Assembly (NCBI GenBank): GCA_003971905.1
Contig: RSEE01000121.1
Location: 102,894 to 166,893, forward strand
Direction of reading: 5' to 3'
Origin: Moniliella sp. 'wahieum'
Lineage: Eukaryota; Basidiomycota; Moniliellomycetes; Moniliellales; Moniliellaceae
Length of the DNA stretch: 64,000 nucleotides
Of this stretch, positions 55,901-64,000 are shown piece by piece; position 1 is the first letter of the stretch; every line of letters starts with the position of its first letter. Below the pieces are notes generated by a model. The model ran no database searches, was not told where the DNA came from, and was given only the letters and a program-made list of their open reading frames with translations. Made by a program: the position numbers and the translations under genes.

Positions 55901-56506
55901 GCTGCGGGATGGCCTGTTTTCCGGCGCGGAGAAGGTAGTGGACGCGCTGGGGACGCAAGGACAAGTGTGGATTGCGAGTGGGGACGCTGAGCAGGCGGTG
56001 GCGCGCGTCGCGGCGGCGGTGGGCGTGCCGGCGACCCGGACGCGCAGCCGCCTCGGCCCGGGCGACAAGCGCGCTCTGGTGCAGTCGCTGCAGCGCTCGG
56101 GCGCGCGGGTGCTGTTTGTGGGGACGGGACGAACGATGCGCCGGCGCTGGCGCAGGCGGATGTGGGCTTGCATGTGGGTGCCGATCGCGCGCATGGCGGC
56201 GCGGCGGTGGAGGGCCAAGTGGCGGCTGGCGCGGCAGGCGCGGTCCTGCTTGCGCGGCACGGAGGCGCCGAGGGCGCGCTGGCCACCCTCCCGCCTTTGC
56301 TCGCCATCTCGCGCAGCGTGCGTCGCCGCATCCTCGCCAGCTTTGCCTGGTCGGCCGTGTACAATGTGGTGGCTATCCTGTTTGCCTCGGGCGCATTTGC
56401 GCGTGCGCACCTGCCGCCGGCCTATGCCGGCCTCGGCGAGGTGGTCAGTGTCTTGCCCGTCATCGCATTGACGGTGCAGATGCGTTACGTTCGGCACTGG
56501 AACTGA
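52998..56506 (+). CDS. P1B-type heavy-metal ATPase with Cys-rich N-terminus (Pca1/CrpA-like)
   Basis: A membrane pump for soft metals (Cu, Cd or Zn). The first ATG is 52998. Residues 1 to about 340 contain 37 cysteines including nine CC pairs, with four similar blocks (SCDGGCCAG, SCGGCCAD, SCRGCCAN, ACGSGCCAE). One HMA domain follows with GMTCTGCE (about 54045). Catalytic core: actuator loop MTGESVP (about 55053), the membrane metal site SCPCAIGLA (about 55390), phosphorylation motif DKTGTLTHGRP (about 55525), HP motif VHPVSRAL (about 55660) and TNDAPAL (about 56135). Two last membrane helices end at 56506. No intron. Frames change near 54955, 55290 and 56130. The CC-rich leader resembles fungal cadmium/copper resistance pumps; the metal is not proven. 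Confidence 0.92.
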
Positions 56507-57162
56507 CTCTGTTCTTTCTCTGACTCCCTTTTCAAACGGCACGGTGCTCTGCTGCGCTCGCACGCGGTGCTGGAGACGTGTGGTTAGCAAGCTTTGATTG
56601 TGTCCGTGCCAGGCTCTTCTAACCCCCCTTGTGCAACTATAGGCCGGCTCTTCCGCGACGAGAGCTTAAGGGTGGGAGAAAGAATAAGTCCTTTTCTTCT
56701 CGACGGTCTCTGTCGGTTGTAGGCAGGACCACATAGCTAATCGAAATTTCTCGTCACAACGTTGCCGCCGATCTCGCCACAGCGTAGTAACTTGATACCG
56801 TTAGACTATGATTAGAATTGCCACAACCTTGTACAAGAAAAGCTGGCGGCAAGATGGTCGCAAGGTCGAGACAATCTACCCGACAGCTTGGCGCCAGGTT
56901 ACCCCCCCTATCCCCCACCTATCCCCGGACAGTCCGCAGCCTTGCTGGCAGGCTGGTAGCAAGGCTAGCCACAGATTGCCACCAGGCTGGTGGCAAGACT
57001 AGCCACAGATTTTCACCAGGCTGGCGGCTAGGGTGGTGGCTAGGGTGCCACGATGCTATCAGATCAGGCAGTGGATTATCTTTAAAAGCATGCATTGCCA
57101 TGGTTGTTTAGACACAGAGACGTAGAGGAGCGCCAAGGCAACGGCAGGTTGTTCGAGGAGCC
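56507..57162. other. Spacer with degenerate tandem repeat
   Basis: From about 56840 to 57050 a word like GGCAAGACTAGCCACAGATT / CCAGGCTGGTGGC recurs imperfectly several times. A Gateway attB2-like stretch lies at 56823-56846. No conserved protein. Confidence 0.5.
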
Positions 57163-57191
57163 TCAGGACGGCGGAGCTTTGCCTTCGTCGT

Positions 57192-57747
57192 TTAATCGCG
57201 GACCAAAAACATCATGGGGACGCCGAGATGATAGGGATAGAAGGGCAAAGATACAAGAGCCATACAACTTGCGGCGTGGGGGCGAAGCGTCATCGCGTTC
57301 GAGAGGGAGAATGAGTCCCGCAACCATACGGCGAACGATGATCTGTGTGCAAGCCTGCACATGTTCCGTGGACGTTTCCGCAGCACTTGAGCGCCTTCTC
57401 CAATCATCCTGCTTTTAAAGGCGTTGTCAGTATATGGGCGGATAAGGACAAAGCGCAGGTACTGACCTGGCCGGGGAAACCGTCGCCGTCGACCGTCCGC
57501 TCGAAGCGCCCCCGTCGTTGATCTTCAACTCGCCTTCGGGAGGTATGACCGGCATCTTGGCGCGAAGGATATCAGGAAAGGCCGTGCCTCCAGGCGTGGC
57601 CGACTCGGTTCCGGTGGCTGCACATAGGTCAGTCAGTATGACAGGCATCACAGCATGGAAGGCGTGGACATACCGAGGTCAGGCGTGTGCACGGCAGGCG
57701 CGCCGGCCGGGGGGCATATAATGGCAGCGCAACGGGCCGGGCACATG
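57192..57747 (-). CDS. Possible three-exon gene of unknown function
   Basis: Not recognised. Exon 1 would end at 57674 (…VHTPDL), exon 2 is 57467-57617 (TESATPGGTAFPDILRAK, MPVIPPEGELKINDGG) and exon 3 begins at 57408 (MIGEGAQVLRKRPRN) with a stop at 57192. Introns 57618-57673 (GTATGT…GTGCAG, with a TGACTGAC branch-like word) and 57409-57466 (GTCAGT…AGCAG) have the size and borders of real introns here, and the codon phase is kept through both. The start near 57747 (MCPARCAAIICPP) is arbitrary. No domain, signal or membrane segment is clear. It could be a lineage-specific gene or chance. Confidence 0.3.
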
Positions 57748-58118
57748 GCGCCAGCTCCGGTAGCACAGTGTGTGACCAGCGAGAGAGGGGCGGTGGCGGT
57801 GGTGGTGGTAGTCGAGAGGCGAGCGCATCGGCGCAGCTGCGTGCGGTTATAGGCGCAACCACCGGTGGTCCACCGGTGGTCCACCCGCATGGCGCCAGTG
57901 TTGTTGCCCCCCCACGCCACCGCCAGCTCAAGGCGCCCACCTGCAGCCTGGCCGTTTAATATAGATCTTTTTTACGTTGTGCACTTGAGATAGTCGTGAC
58001 AGCAGCTATAGACAGCATGAATACTCCAGTCCAACTGTCTTGTTGCGAGAGAAGACCACATTCGCACAAGTCGCGGGTAAGAGCGAAGGGAAATTGCCTC
58101 TTTACTCGCTCAACAAAA

Positions 58119-58510
58119 CTAAAAGGCAATCGAGATGGTGTGCCAGCAGCCTCGTGTGCATCGAGCAGTTTGTATCAGGAGACGATGTACATTGGGTCCT
58201 TCGGGCGAGACCGCATTTTCCACCTCATACATGTCCTCGAACTCGTCCATCCGCTCCAAGATGTCACAGTATCCCAATCCCTGGTCGCTCAGGGCGCGAT
58301 GGTCCATGTCACGGGCGGGCGCCGCCAGGGGGCCCGCCCTGGGGTTTTTGGGGTACAATCCCTTAGGCGACGGTAGGTCGACTCACGGTAGTTTCGGGCT
58401 TAGGCTGGCTGGTGAATCCGAGCGTAGCTTGGGACGAGGAGAGGCCTTTGGTGGGGCGGCTGCACGTGTGGCAGGGCTGCGTCTGCACCGGCTTGGGCCG
58501 TAGTAACGTG
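58119..58510 (-). CDS. Possible two-exon gene fragment, unknown function
   Basis: Not recognised. An upstream exon has a Cys-containing stretch (QTQPCHTCSRPTKGLSSS, about 58455-58405) ending at a GTGAGT donor; intron 58281-58386 ends in GACCAG; the next exon reads GLGYCDILERMDEFEDMYEV and stops at 58119. Phase 0 is kept at both borders. Upstream of 58510 the Ser-rich coding-like frame is interrupted by a TAA near 58535 that may be another sequence error. The acidic DEFEDMYEVEN stretch argues for real protein. The CxxC motif might bind metal. Treat as a hypothesis. Confidence 0.3.
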
Positions 58511-58753
58511 TCTGAAGCCTCTGGGACTTAGGGACGGGAGGAGGCAGCGGCGGACAAACACTGCCTTAACTGGGACTGGGAATCGCCGCGACCGAAGGAG
58601 GGCTCGCGCGATTGGACTGACGAGGGGCTGGAGGACGAGGTCGGAGGAGATGTCGGGCGCTAACAAGAGGAGCTGCCTGTACTGGATCAATTGGCTGGAA
58701 AACGGGCAGGAGTTGGACAGGATAGGCGGGAAGGGACGAGGGTGGTGACGTCA

Positions 58754-60050
58754 CAGTTGGTCATGTAGGAAGCTACGCTGCGGTCGAGAGGCACGTGCAT
58801 TAATAGCGAGATGAATATTGAATTCTGGCCATCATCTGTTGTCGGGAGGTGTCACGGGCTGCGGCGGACACGAGATGGTCCGACCCAAGCTAAGGCCCGC
58901 CTGCTCCGCACATGCCCAGTAGAGCGTGCTCCGCAGGCCAACCAAGTGTGATGATGGCTGCCATCAACCTGCGGGTTTGGGTGCGTGTCGTAAGAGGCGT
59001 AATCCTGGCGCCGCAACAAAAAGGTCTGGCCCTATGAGCCAAGCTGGATTTGGGTTGGCTGGTCACTAATAGGGTCACTAGGGTACCTAGGGACACTGGA
59101 CTGTTACATGTTAGGAGCTCTCCCGAAAGGGAACAAAAAGAGCAAAAGGAATCAAATCAAGCTTCAAGTTTCATCAATCAATGATCGACCTGTGAGTATT
59201 ATAGCGATGAACGGTTTGGTTTAAGCGTAGCGTTTCCCTGTCCCAGCCTTAAGCTCTGTCAATGATATCGATGCAATATAGCCCACGCACATACATGAAA
59301 CTTGGCAGCTGATGAGAAACAGAGAGCCTGTGTGAACCAAGGTCATTCTGTGGTAGCATTGATGTCATCAAGTGAGGGAGGTCTCCAGAAGAGTGTTGAG
59401 AGCACACCGAGTGTCGAAGAAGGTGCATGATAACGTCGTTGAATTTCATGCTCCTACAGTTATCTTACCCCTACACAGTTCTATTATAGATCGTATCTCT
59501 TCAGTGGATTGTAGCGTATGTGTTTTGCAGATACACCAACGGGTCGCCAAAATCGGCCTAATGCTGCGACGCTTTGTTGTATCTGACGCGGTTGTCTCGT
59601 TAAGCTTTAAGGAGGAGTTCACGCACCCCATACTACTACCACTCGCGCTAGTCAGTACCCATCGCAATGGCTTCCTCCCCTTGCCACCCTCCCCCTCAAG
59701 CTGGCCTCAAGCCTCCGCCACGGCTGCAGACCCATGTGAGAATCGCAAACGCCACCATTTAAGATCGAAACAAGATTCATGCGTGTTTGTATCTAGTCGC
59801 GACCCTCGGCCTCTCGGCCCGACTGTAGCAGCGTACCTACGATTTCAGGGCACTTCTCAACCGGTCTCCGAAACACAAAACGAGAACGACAAAAACGCGT
59901 ATTGACAACTGGTGGATGCGTATACTGCTGAGATGATCGATGACACGAAAGGCAGCCTGAGCTGTTGCGGACCAGAAAAGGGGGAACAGTAGACCAGAGT
60001 GATGGTTACAATCCCTCTTGGTTAAAATCCCTTGTGGCTGATCTGAGCTC
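58754..60050. other. Gene-free spacer
   Basis: AT-richer sequence without a supportable gene. Frames at 59372-59905 (plus) have no family features. A TGACGTCA site at 58746-58753 lies at its left edge. Confidence 0.55.
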
Positions 60051-61629
60051 TCACCCTCCCGTTGAATGGGCTCCAAGCGCGGGAGAGCGTCCTGTTTGGC
60101 GGCGTTCCTTCTCCGTTTCAAGCTGAAAAGGAGGGCGGGGGGGGGGGGAGTCAGGAAAAGGGTCAGCGGGTGCATGTGGTCTGGAACTGGGCACCTTCAT
60201 GCAACATGAAATGGCAGGCCCCAGAAGAGGTTGAATCCAAGGCTCCAAGGACGTACCTGGTTATACATCAAGTACAACGCTTTCTCGTTCGACGCTGGCG
60301 TTCCCTGGATGGTAAACAGCCGTTCTCCCGACGCTGTGTGAGAGACCTTAGCAATGGAGATGCGAGAACCACTCAGGCGGCGAATCTCGGTGATGCGTGC
60401 GCCACCTTTGCCAATGATGCATCCCACCATGTCAGCAGGGATGGAAATGTTCTGGGTGCGCAGGTTGGCCGCATCTACCACGGCCGGTGCCGTTCCCGGT
60501 CCAATTCCCGTGATGCCACCGGCGACAAAACCGCCGCCGGGCGCAACCGCTGCGCCCTGGGCCGCTGCTCGCGCAATGGCTGCGGGCGAGGTAGCGCTGC
60601 CCGAGGGAATGCCCGTGGGTGGAAAGACACGCTGGTGTTGCAGGGACGCAAGGTGGGCAGTGTAGCGGTACTGGGCTGCGCTGGCGCCAAACAAATCCAA
60701 GCCTGCGCCCAGGCCCAGGCCAGCGCGCGGGGGGAAGAGAGGGGCAAAGGGGGCATCAGGGAAGGAAGAGAGGAGGGGCAGGATACTCGTGTTTCGCAGG
60801 GGAACGCATGCCGTGTCTCAAGGTGGACGCGGTAGCCGAGTAGGGCGTACCAACGCAGCTGGACGCAGGGCCATCGGACGGGTCGGGGTCGTACAGCACC
60901 GTGCCTTGGGCGCGCTCCCATTCCGACACGAGGCACCGGGCCACCTCGGCGACAGCCTGTTGGATGGCGGTCGCTGTGCCAGTAATGTCAATCACCCGCT
61001 CAGTCGAATTGGGCAGCATTTCCTTGGTGGCCACCATGCGCGTCCCGCTGGCTTCTTGGATGGCCTTGATGTTGCTTCCTTGTTTTCCAATCACCACGCC
61101 CACAATCATATGGGAGAGAAGGATACGGATGGTGGTAGTGGATGTGTTGGGCACGTCGGCGGAAGAAACCGGAGTGGCGGGGGAAGAAAGCGGAGGAGGG
61201 ACAAGGTCTTTTTCGACACTGGTAAGAGAGTCTTGGGAGAAATGGGAGTGTCGGGGAGCAAATCCATGCGGCCGCCCTCGGTGCTAGTAGGTGTGGCGGG
61301 TGTCGAGGAGTCTTGCGAGGCCGGAGACGAGACGGAGGAAGCGGCGGTATCAATAAAGGCCTGGGAAATCAGACCAAAGGCCTCGGCCACGCCATTCAGG
61401 GGACTAGTGAGAGTAAGAACACGATGAACGCGAGGCAGCACCTTGCTCACCCCGGCTTTGACCCCTGTCTTCTCGCGAAGCGATGCGACGTGTTGTCCGC
61501 CGCGGCCGATGATGATGCCTGCCTCCTTGGGGCGACGAGGGCGCGCATGCTGACCTCGGCGGTGGGGTCGAGGTAGCGCTCGACGGCGTCCACGGGGGCG
61601 ATGGTGAGGTCGACGACGTTGGGATTCAT
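60051..61629 (-). CDS. rnc1: Three-KH-domain RNA-binding protein (Rnc1/PCBP type)
   Basis: A poly(C)-binding-type regulator of mRNA stability; fission yeast Rnc1 acts in MAPK signalling. Start 61629 (MNPNVVDLTIAPVDAVER). KH1: VSMRALVAPKEAG with the IIGRGGQH loop (about 61545-61490). KH2: IRILLSHMIVGVVIGKQGSN (about 61130-61075). KH3: NISIPADMVGCIIGKGGAR (about 60455-60400). All three GxxG loops are intact, so all three domains should bind RNA. An intron, 60123-60256 (GTACGT…TTTCAG), precedes the last exon LETEKERRQTGRSPAL. The KH1 break at 61529-61532 is five C read as four; other shifts lie near 61430, 61170 and 60800. It is the last gene before the telomere. Confidence 0.9.
60123..60256 (-). 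other. Intron in rnc1-type gene
   Basis: GTACGT donor and TTTTCAG acceptor, 134 bases with a 12-C run before the acceptor; joins YLMYNQ to LETEKERR. Confidence 0.85.
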
Positions 61630-62149
61630 GGTGAGGGGGGCTGGTCCAGACGGGTGCTCGGGAAGGGTGGGGTGGGATAGGCAGTGTGAGAGCGACAAGG
61701 CAGGGCAGGGGGGCGGGGCGAGACTCCTGGCGGCGCTCACGTTGGCGACAGCGGGGAGGGAGAAGGGTGGGGGGGAGGAGGCGTCGATCTGGCGGCGGTG
61801 GTATATAAGCGCGGTGCTGCTGCTATCTCTGCTGGCGGGGGAGGCGCCGGTGGGCGCGAAAGCCAAAGGGCGGTGGTGCTCCCACGGCAGAGATGGCCGG
61901 GAGGAGCGGGGCGGCGACAAGCACGCGCAATACACACAACACAAGCAACACACGCCCAACACGCTAATACTATATCCTGCCCCACTACCGACCCCTTTCT
62001 GACATCCATGACTATCATGACGATCATGACTGTCATAGTTTGAGGACCGTTGCTTTGATGTCATAGACATCAAGTAAATAACGCAGGTGTTCTCTAGACA
62101 TATTCCCAACTCCCGAGGGATGTCACGGGACTGGCTGGATGTAACGAGG
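61630..62149. other. Promoter of rnc1-type gene and subtelomere boundary
   Basis: A TTATATA word on the minus strand (about 61801-61808) is 175 bases upstream of the start. Short TGACTATCATGACGATCATG repeats lie near 62009-62035. No gene is seen beyond this point. Confidence 0.5.
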
Positions 62150-62181
62150 TCCCTCATATACATCTAGATGTATCAGAGGGA
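62150..62181. repeat. 32-base imperfect palindrome at subtelomere boundary
   Basis: Outer arms TCCCTC/GAGGGA, two mismatched positions, and a perfect 16-base centre ATACATCTAGATGTAT; 14 of 16 arm positions pair. A related GATGTATCTCAGGG copy follows at 62191. Confidence 0.85.
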
Positions 62182-62250
62182 TCCCAACTGATGTATCTCA
62201 GGGTATTTTTGGCCGTGCCGTCACGACCCCCGGCGCACCCGGTGACCACC

Positions 62251-62394
62251 CGTCGAGGCCATCGGAGGGTGGGTGGGGTGGGTCGGGGTGGGTAGGGTTA
62301 GGGATGGGGGGGTGTAACTTGTCAACGGGTGGTCCAATCGAGAAACGGAGGCCATATGCTGCATAGAGCGGACGATTTCCTAGCGAGCTATCGC
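62251..62394 (+). repeat. Subtelomeric X block, copy 1
   Basis: CGTCGAGGCCATCGGAGGG, degenerate TTAGGG repeats, then TGTAACTTGTCAACGG, CCAATCGAGAAACGGAGG and CATATGCTGCATAGAGCGG, leading into the satellite. Repeated at 62748 and 62863. Confidence 0.9.
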
Positions 62395-62712
62395 CTCGGC
62401 ATAACTCTCTCCCCTTCGGGTAGCGAGCTATCGCCTCGGCATAACTCTCTCCCCTTCGGGTAGCGAGCTATCGCCTCGGCATAACTCTCTCCCCTTCGGG
62501 TAGCGAGCTATCGCCTCGGCATAACTCTCTCCCCTTCGGGTAGCGAGCTATCGCCTCGGCATAACTCTCTCCCCTTCGGGTAGCGAGCTATCGCCTCGGC
62601 ATAACTCTCTCCCCCTTCGGGTAGCGAGCTATCGCCTCGGCATAACTCTCTCCCCTTCGGTAGCGAGCTATCGCCTCGGCATAACTCTCTCCCCTTCGGT
62701 AGCGAGCTATCT
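62395..62712 (+). repeat. 40-base satellite array 1, eight copies
   Basis: The unit is TAGCGAGCTATCGCCTCGGC followed by ATAACTCTCTCCCCTTCGGG. Eight units, near-identical, with one extra C in unit 6 and missing G in units 7 and 8. All carry the TAGCGAGCTA form. Confidence 0.95.
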
Positions 62713-62726
62713 ACCCTCGGCCCTCC

Positions 62727-62779
62727 CCTAGGGTTAGGGCGGGTTGGGTTGGGTAGGGTTGGGTAGGGTTAGGGATGGG
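62727..62779 (+). repeat. Interstitial telomere-like tract
   Basis: CCTAGGGTTAGGG directly after the satellite, then GGGTTGGGT/GGGTAGGGTT variants. The junction CTACCCTCGGCCCTCCCCTA before it is the same as the junction at the real telomere (63955-63974). Confidence 0.9.
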
Positions 62780-62863
62780 TGGGTGTAACTTGTCAACGGT
62801 GCGTCCAATCGAGAAACGGAGGGCATATGCTGCATAGAGCGGACGATTTTATAGCGAGCTATC
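62748..62863 (+). repeat. Subtelomeric X block, copy 2
   Basis: Same order of words as copy 1 from the telomere-like part onward, ending in TATAGCGAGCTAT; no satellite follows, it passes straight into copy 3. Confidence 0.9.
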
Positions 62864-62994
62864 GTCGAGGCCATCGGAGGGTGGGTGTTGTGGGTCGGGG
62901 TGGGTAGGGTTAGGGATGGGTGGGTGTAACTTGTCAACGGTGCGTCCAATCGAGAAACGGAGGCCATATGCTGCATAGAGCGGACGATTTTATA
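62863..62994 (+). repeat. Subtelomeric X block, copy 3
   Basis: Starts CGTCGAGGCCATCGGAGGG like copy 1; internal part matches copy 2 almost exactly, then runs into satellite array 2. Confidence 0.9.
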
Positions 62995-63954
62995 GCGAGC
63001 TATCGCCTCGGCATAACTCTCTCCCCTTCGGGTAGCTCGCTATCGCCTCGGCATAACTCTCTCCCCTTCTTCGGGTAGCTCTCTATCGCCTCGGCATAAC
63101 TCTCTCCCCTTCGGGTAGCGAGCTATCGCCTCGGCATAACTCTCTCCCCTTCGGGTAGCGAGCTATCGCCTCGGCATAACTCTCTCCCCTTCGGTAGCTC
63201 GCTATCGCCTCGGCATAACTCTCTCCCCTTCGGGTAGCGCTATCGCCTCGGCATAACTCTCTCCCCTTCGGTAGCGAGCTATCGCCTCGGCATAACTCTC
63301 TCCCCTTCGGTAGCGAGCTATCGCCTCGGCATAACTCTCTCCCCTTCGGTAGCGAGCTATCGCCTCGGCATAACTCTCTCCCCTTCGGGTAGCGAGCTAT
63401 CGCCTCGGCATAACTCTCTCCCCTTCGGGTAGCGAGCTATCGCCTCGGCATAACTCTCTCCCCTTCGGGTAGCGAGCTATCTACCCTCGGCATAACTCTC
63501 TCCCCTTCGGGTAGCGAGCTATCGCCTCGGCATAACTCTCTCCCCTTCGGGTAGCTCGCTATCGCCTCGGCATAACTCTCTCCCCTTCGGGTAGCTCGCT
63601 ATCGCCTCGGCATAACTCTCTCCCCTTCGGGTAGCTCGCTATCGCCTCGGCATAACTCTCTCCCCTTCGGGTAGCGAATCGCCTCGGCATAACTCTCTCC
63701 CCTTCGGGTAGCGAGCTATCGCCTCGGCATAACTCTCTCCCCTTCGGGTAGCGAGCTATCGCCTCGGCATAACTCTCTCCCCTTCGGGTAGCGAGCTATC
63801 GCCTCGGCATAACTCTCTCCCCTTCGGTAGCGCTATCGCCTCGGCATAACTCTCTCCCTTCGGGTAGCGAGCTATCGCCTCGGCATAACTCTCTCCCTTC
63901 GGGTAGCGAGCTATCGCCTCGGCATAACTCTCTCCCCTTCGGGTAGCTCGCTAT
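62995..63954 (+). repeat. 40-base satellite array 2, about 24 copies
   Basis: Same unit as array 1 but more variable: several units carry TAGCTCGCTA in place of TAGCGAGCTA, some lack a G or C, one has an extra TTC, two are shortened (TAGCGCTA, TAGCGAATC). One unit near 63480 carries the CTACCCTCGG junction sequence inside the array. Confidence 0.95.
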
Positions 63955-63972
63955 CTACCCTCGGCCCTCCCC

Positions 63973-64000
63973 TAGGGTTAGGGTTAGGGTTAGGGTAGGG
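63973..64000 (+). repeat. Telomere, TTAGGG repeats
   Basis: TAGGG then three TTAGGG units and TAGGG to the window end, running 5'-3' outward, the expected orientation of the G-rich strand at a right chromosome end. Confidence 0.95.

Noticed and set aside
1..61629. Interpretation of the frame breaks as programmed frameshifting or wholesale pseudogenisation
   Set aside because: Breaks occur at many unrelated sequences, mostly one base short in homopolymers, and hit essential single-copy genes; sequence error explains them more simply.
62395..63954. CRISPR-like array of 40-base repeats
   Set aside because: Units are directly abutting with no unique spacers, the genome is eukaryotic and the array adjoins a telomere; it is a satellite.

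Overview
This window is the end of a chromosome from a filamentous or yeast-like fungus, most likely a GC-rich basidiomycete. Support for a fungus: a fungal-specific transcription factor, Mug190, Rds1, DUF3405 and DUF7137 family proteins, short introns (48-164 bp) with GTACGT/GTAAGT/GTGAGT donors and AG acceptors, an intron-containing tRNA-Glu and TTAGGG telomere repeats. The low intron density is compatible with Ustilaginomycotina-like fungi, but that placement is only an inference. The right edge is the physical chromosome end; the left edge is internal.

Layout, left to right: a 5'-truncated transcription factor (1-3650, +); a mitochondrial half-size ABC transporter of the MDL1 type (4450-6849, +); a small uncertain minus-strand gene near 8 kb; a canonical eight-repeat Pumilio RNA-binding protein (8903-12096, +); a repeat-rich spacer; a young Ty1/Copia retrotransposon with LTRs and a CGTGT target duplication (14278-19728); an APC-family permease (20779-22529, +); then a mostly minus-strand block with ATP11, RPN12, a PPZ-type phosphatase, a DUF3405 protein, tRNA-Glu(UUC) (+), a DUF7137 protein, an unidentified coiled-coil gene (+), an Rds1-type ferritin-like protein, Mug190 (SMP and C2 domains) and the small subunit of DNA polymerase delta. 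RLP24 (+), NAD(P)HX dehydratase (-) with a divergent alpha/beta hydrolase (+), a Cys-rich P1B metal ATPase (+), weakly supported genes at 57-58.7 kb and a three-KH RNA-binding protein (60051-61629, -) follow. The last 1.75 kb is a subtelomere: three copies of a telomere-like X block, 32 copies of a 40-bp satellite, an internal telomere scar and the terminal TTAGGG repeat.

Most genes are housekeeping and do not form one pathway; clusters are not evident apart from the divergent NAXD/hydrolase pair. Three products are mitochondrial (ABC transporter, ATP11 and probably NAXD), two are RNA regulators (PUF, KH) and one handles heavy metals.

A feature of the whole window is that nearly every conserved gene changes reading frame one or more times, usually where a homopolymer is one base short, including in essential genes. 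I read this as assembly error, so coordinates below span the whole gene and mention the breaks. No clearly new defence or biosynthetic system is visible. The most unusual structures are the subtelomeric satellite with a flipping palindrome core, the Cys-rich metal ATPase and a single in-frame UAG between gag and pol of the Copia element.
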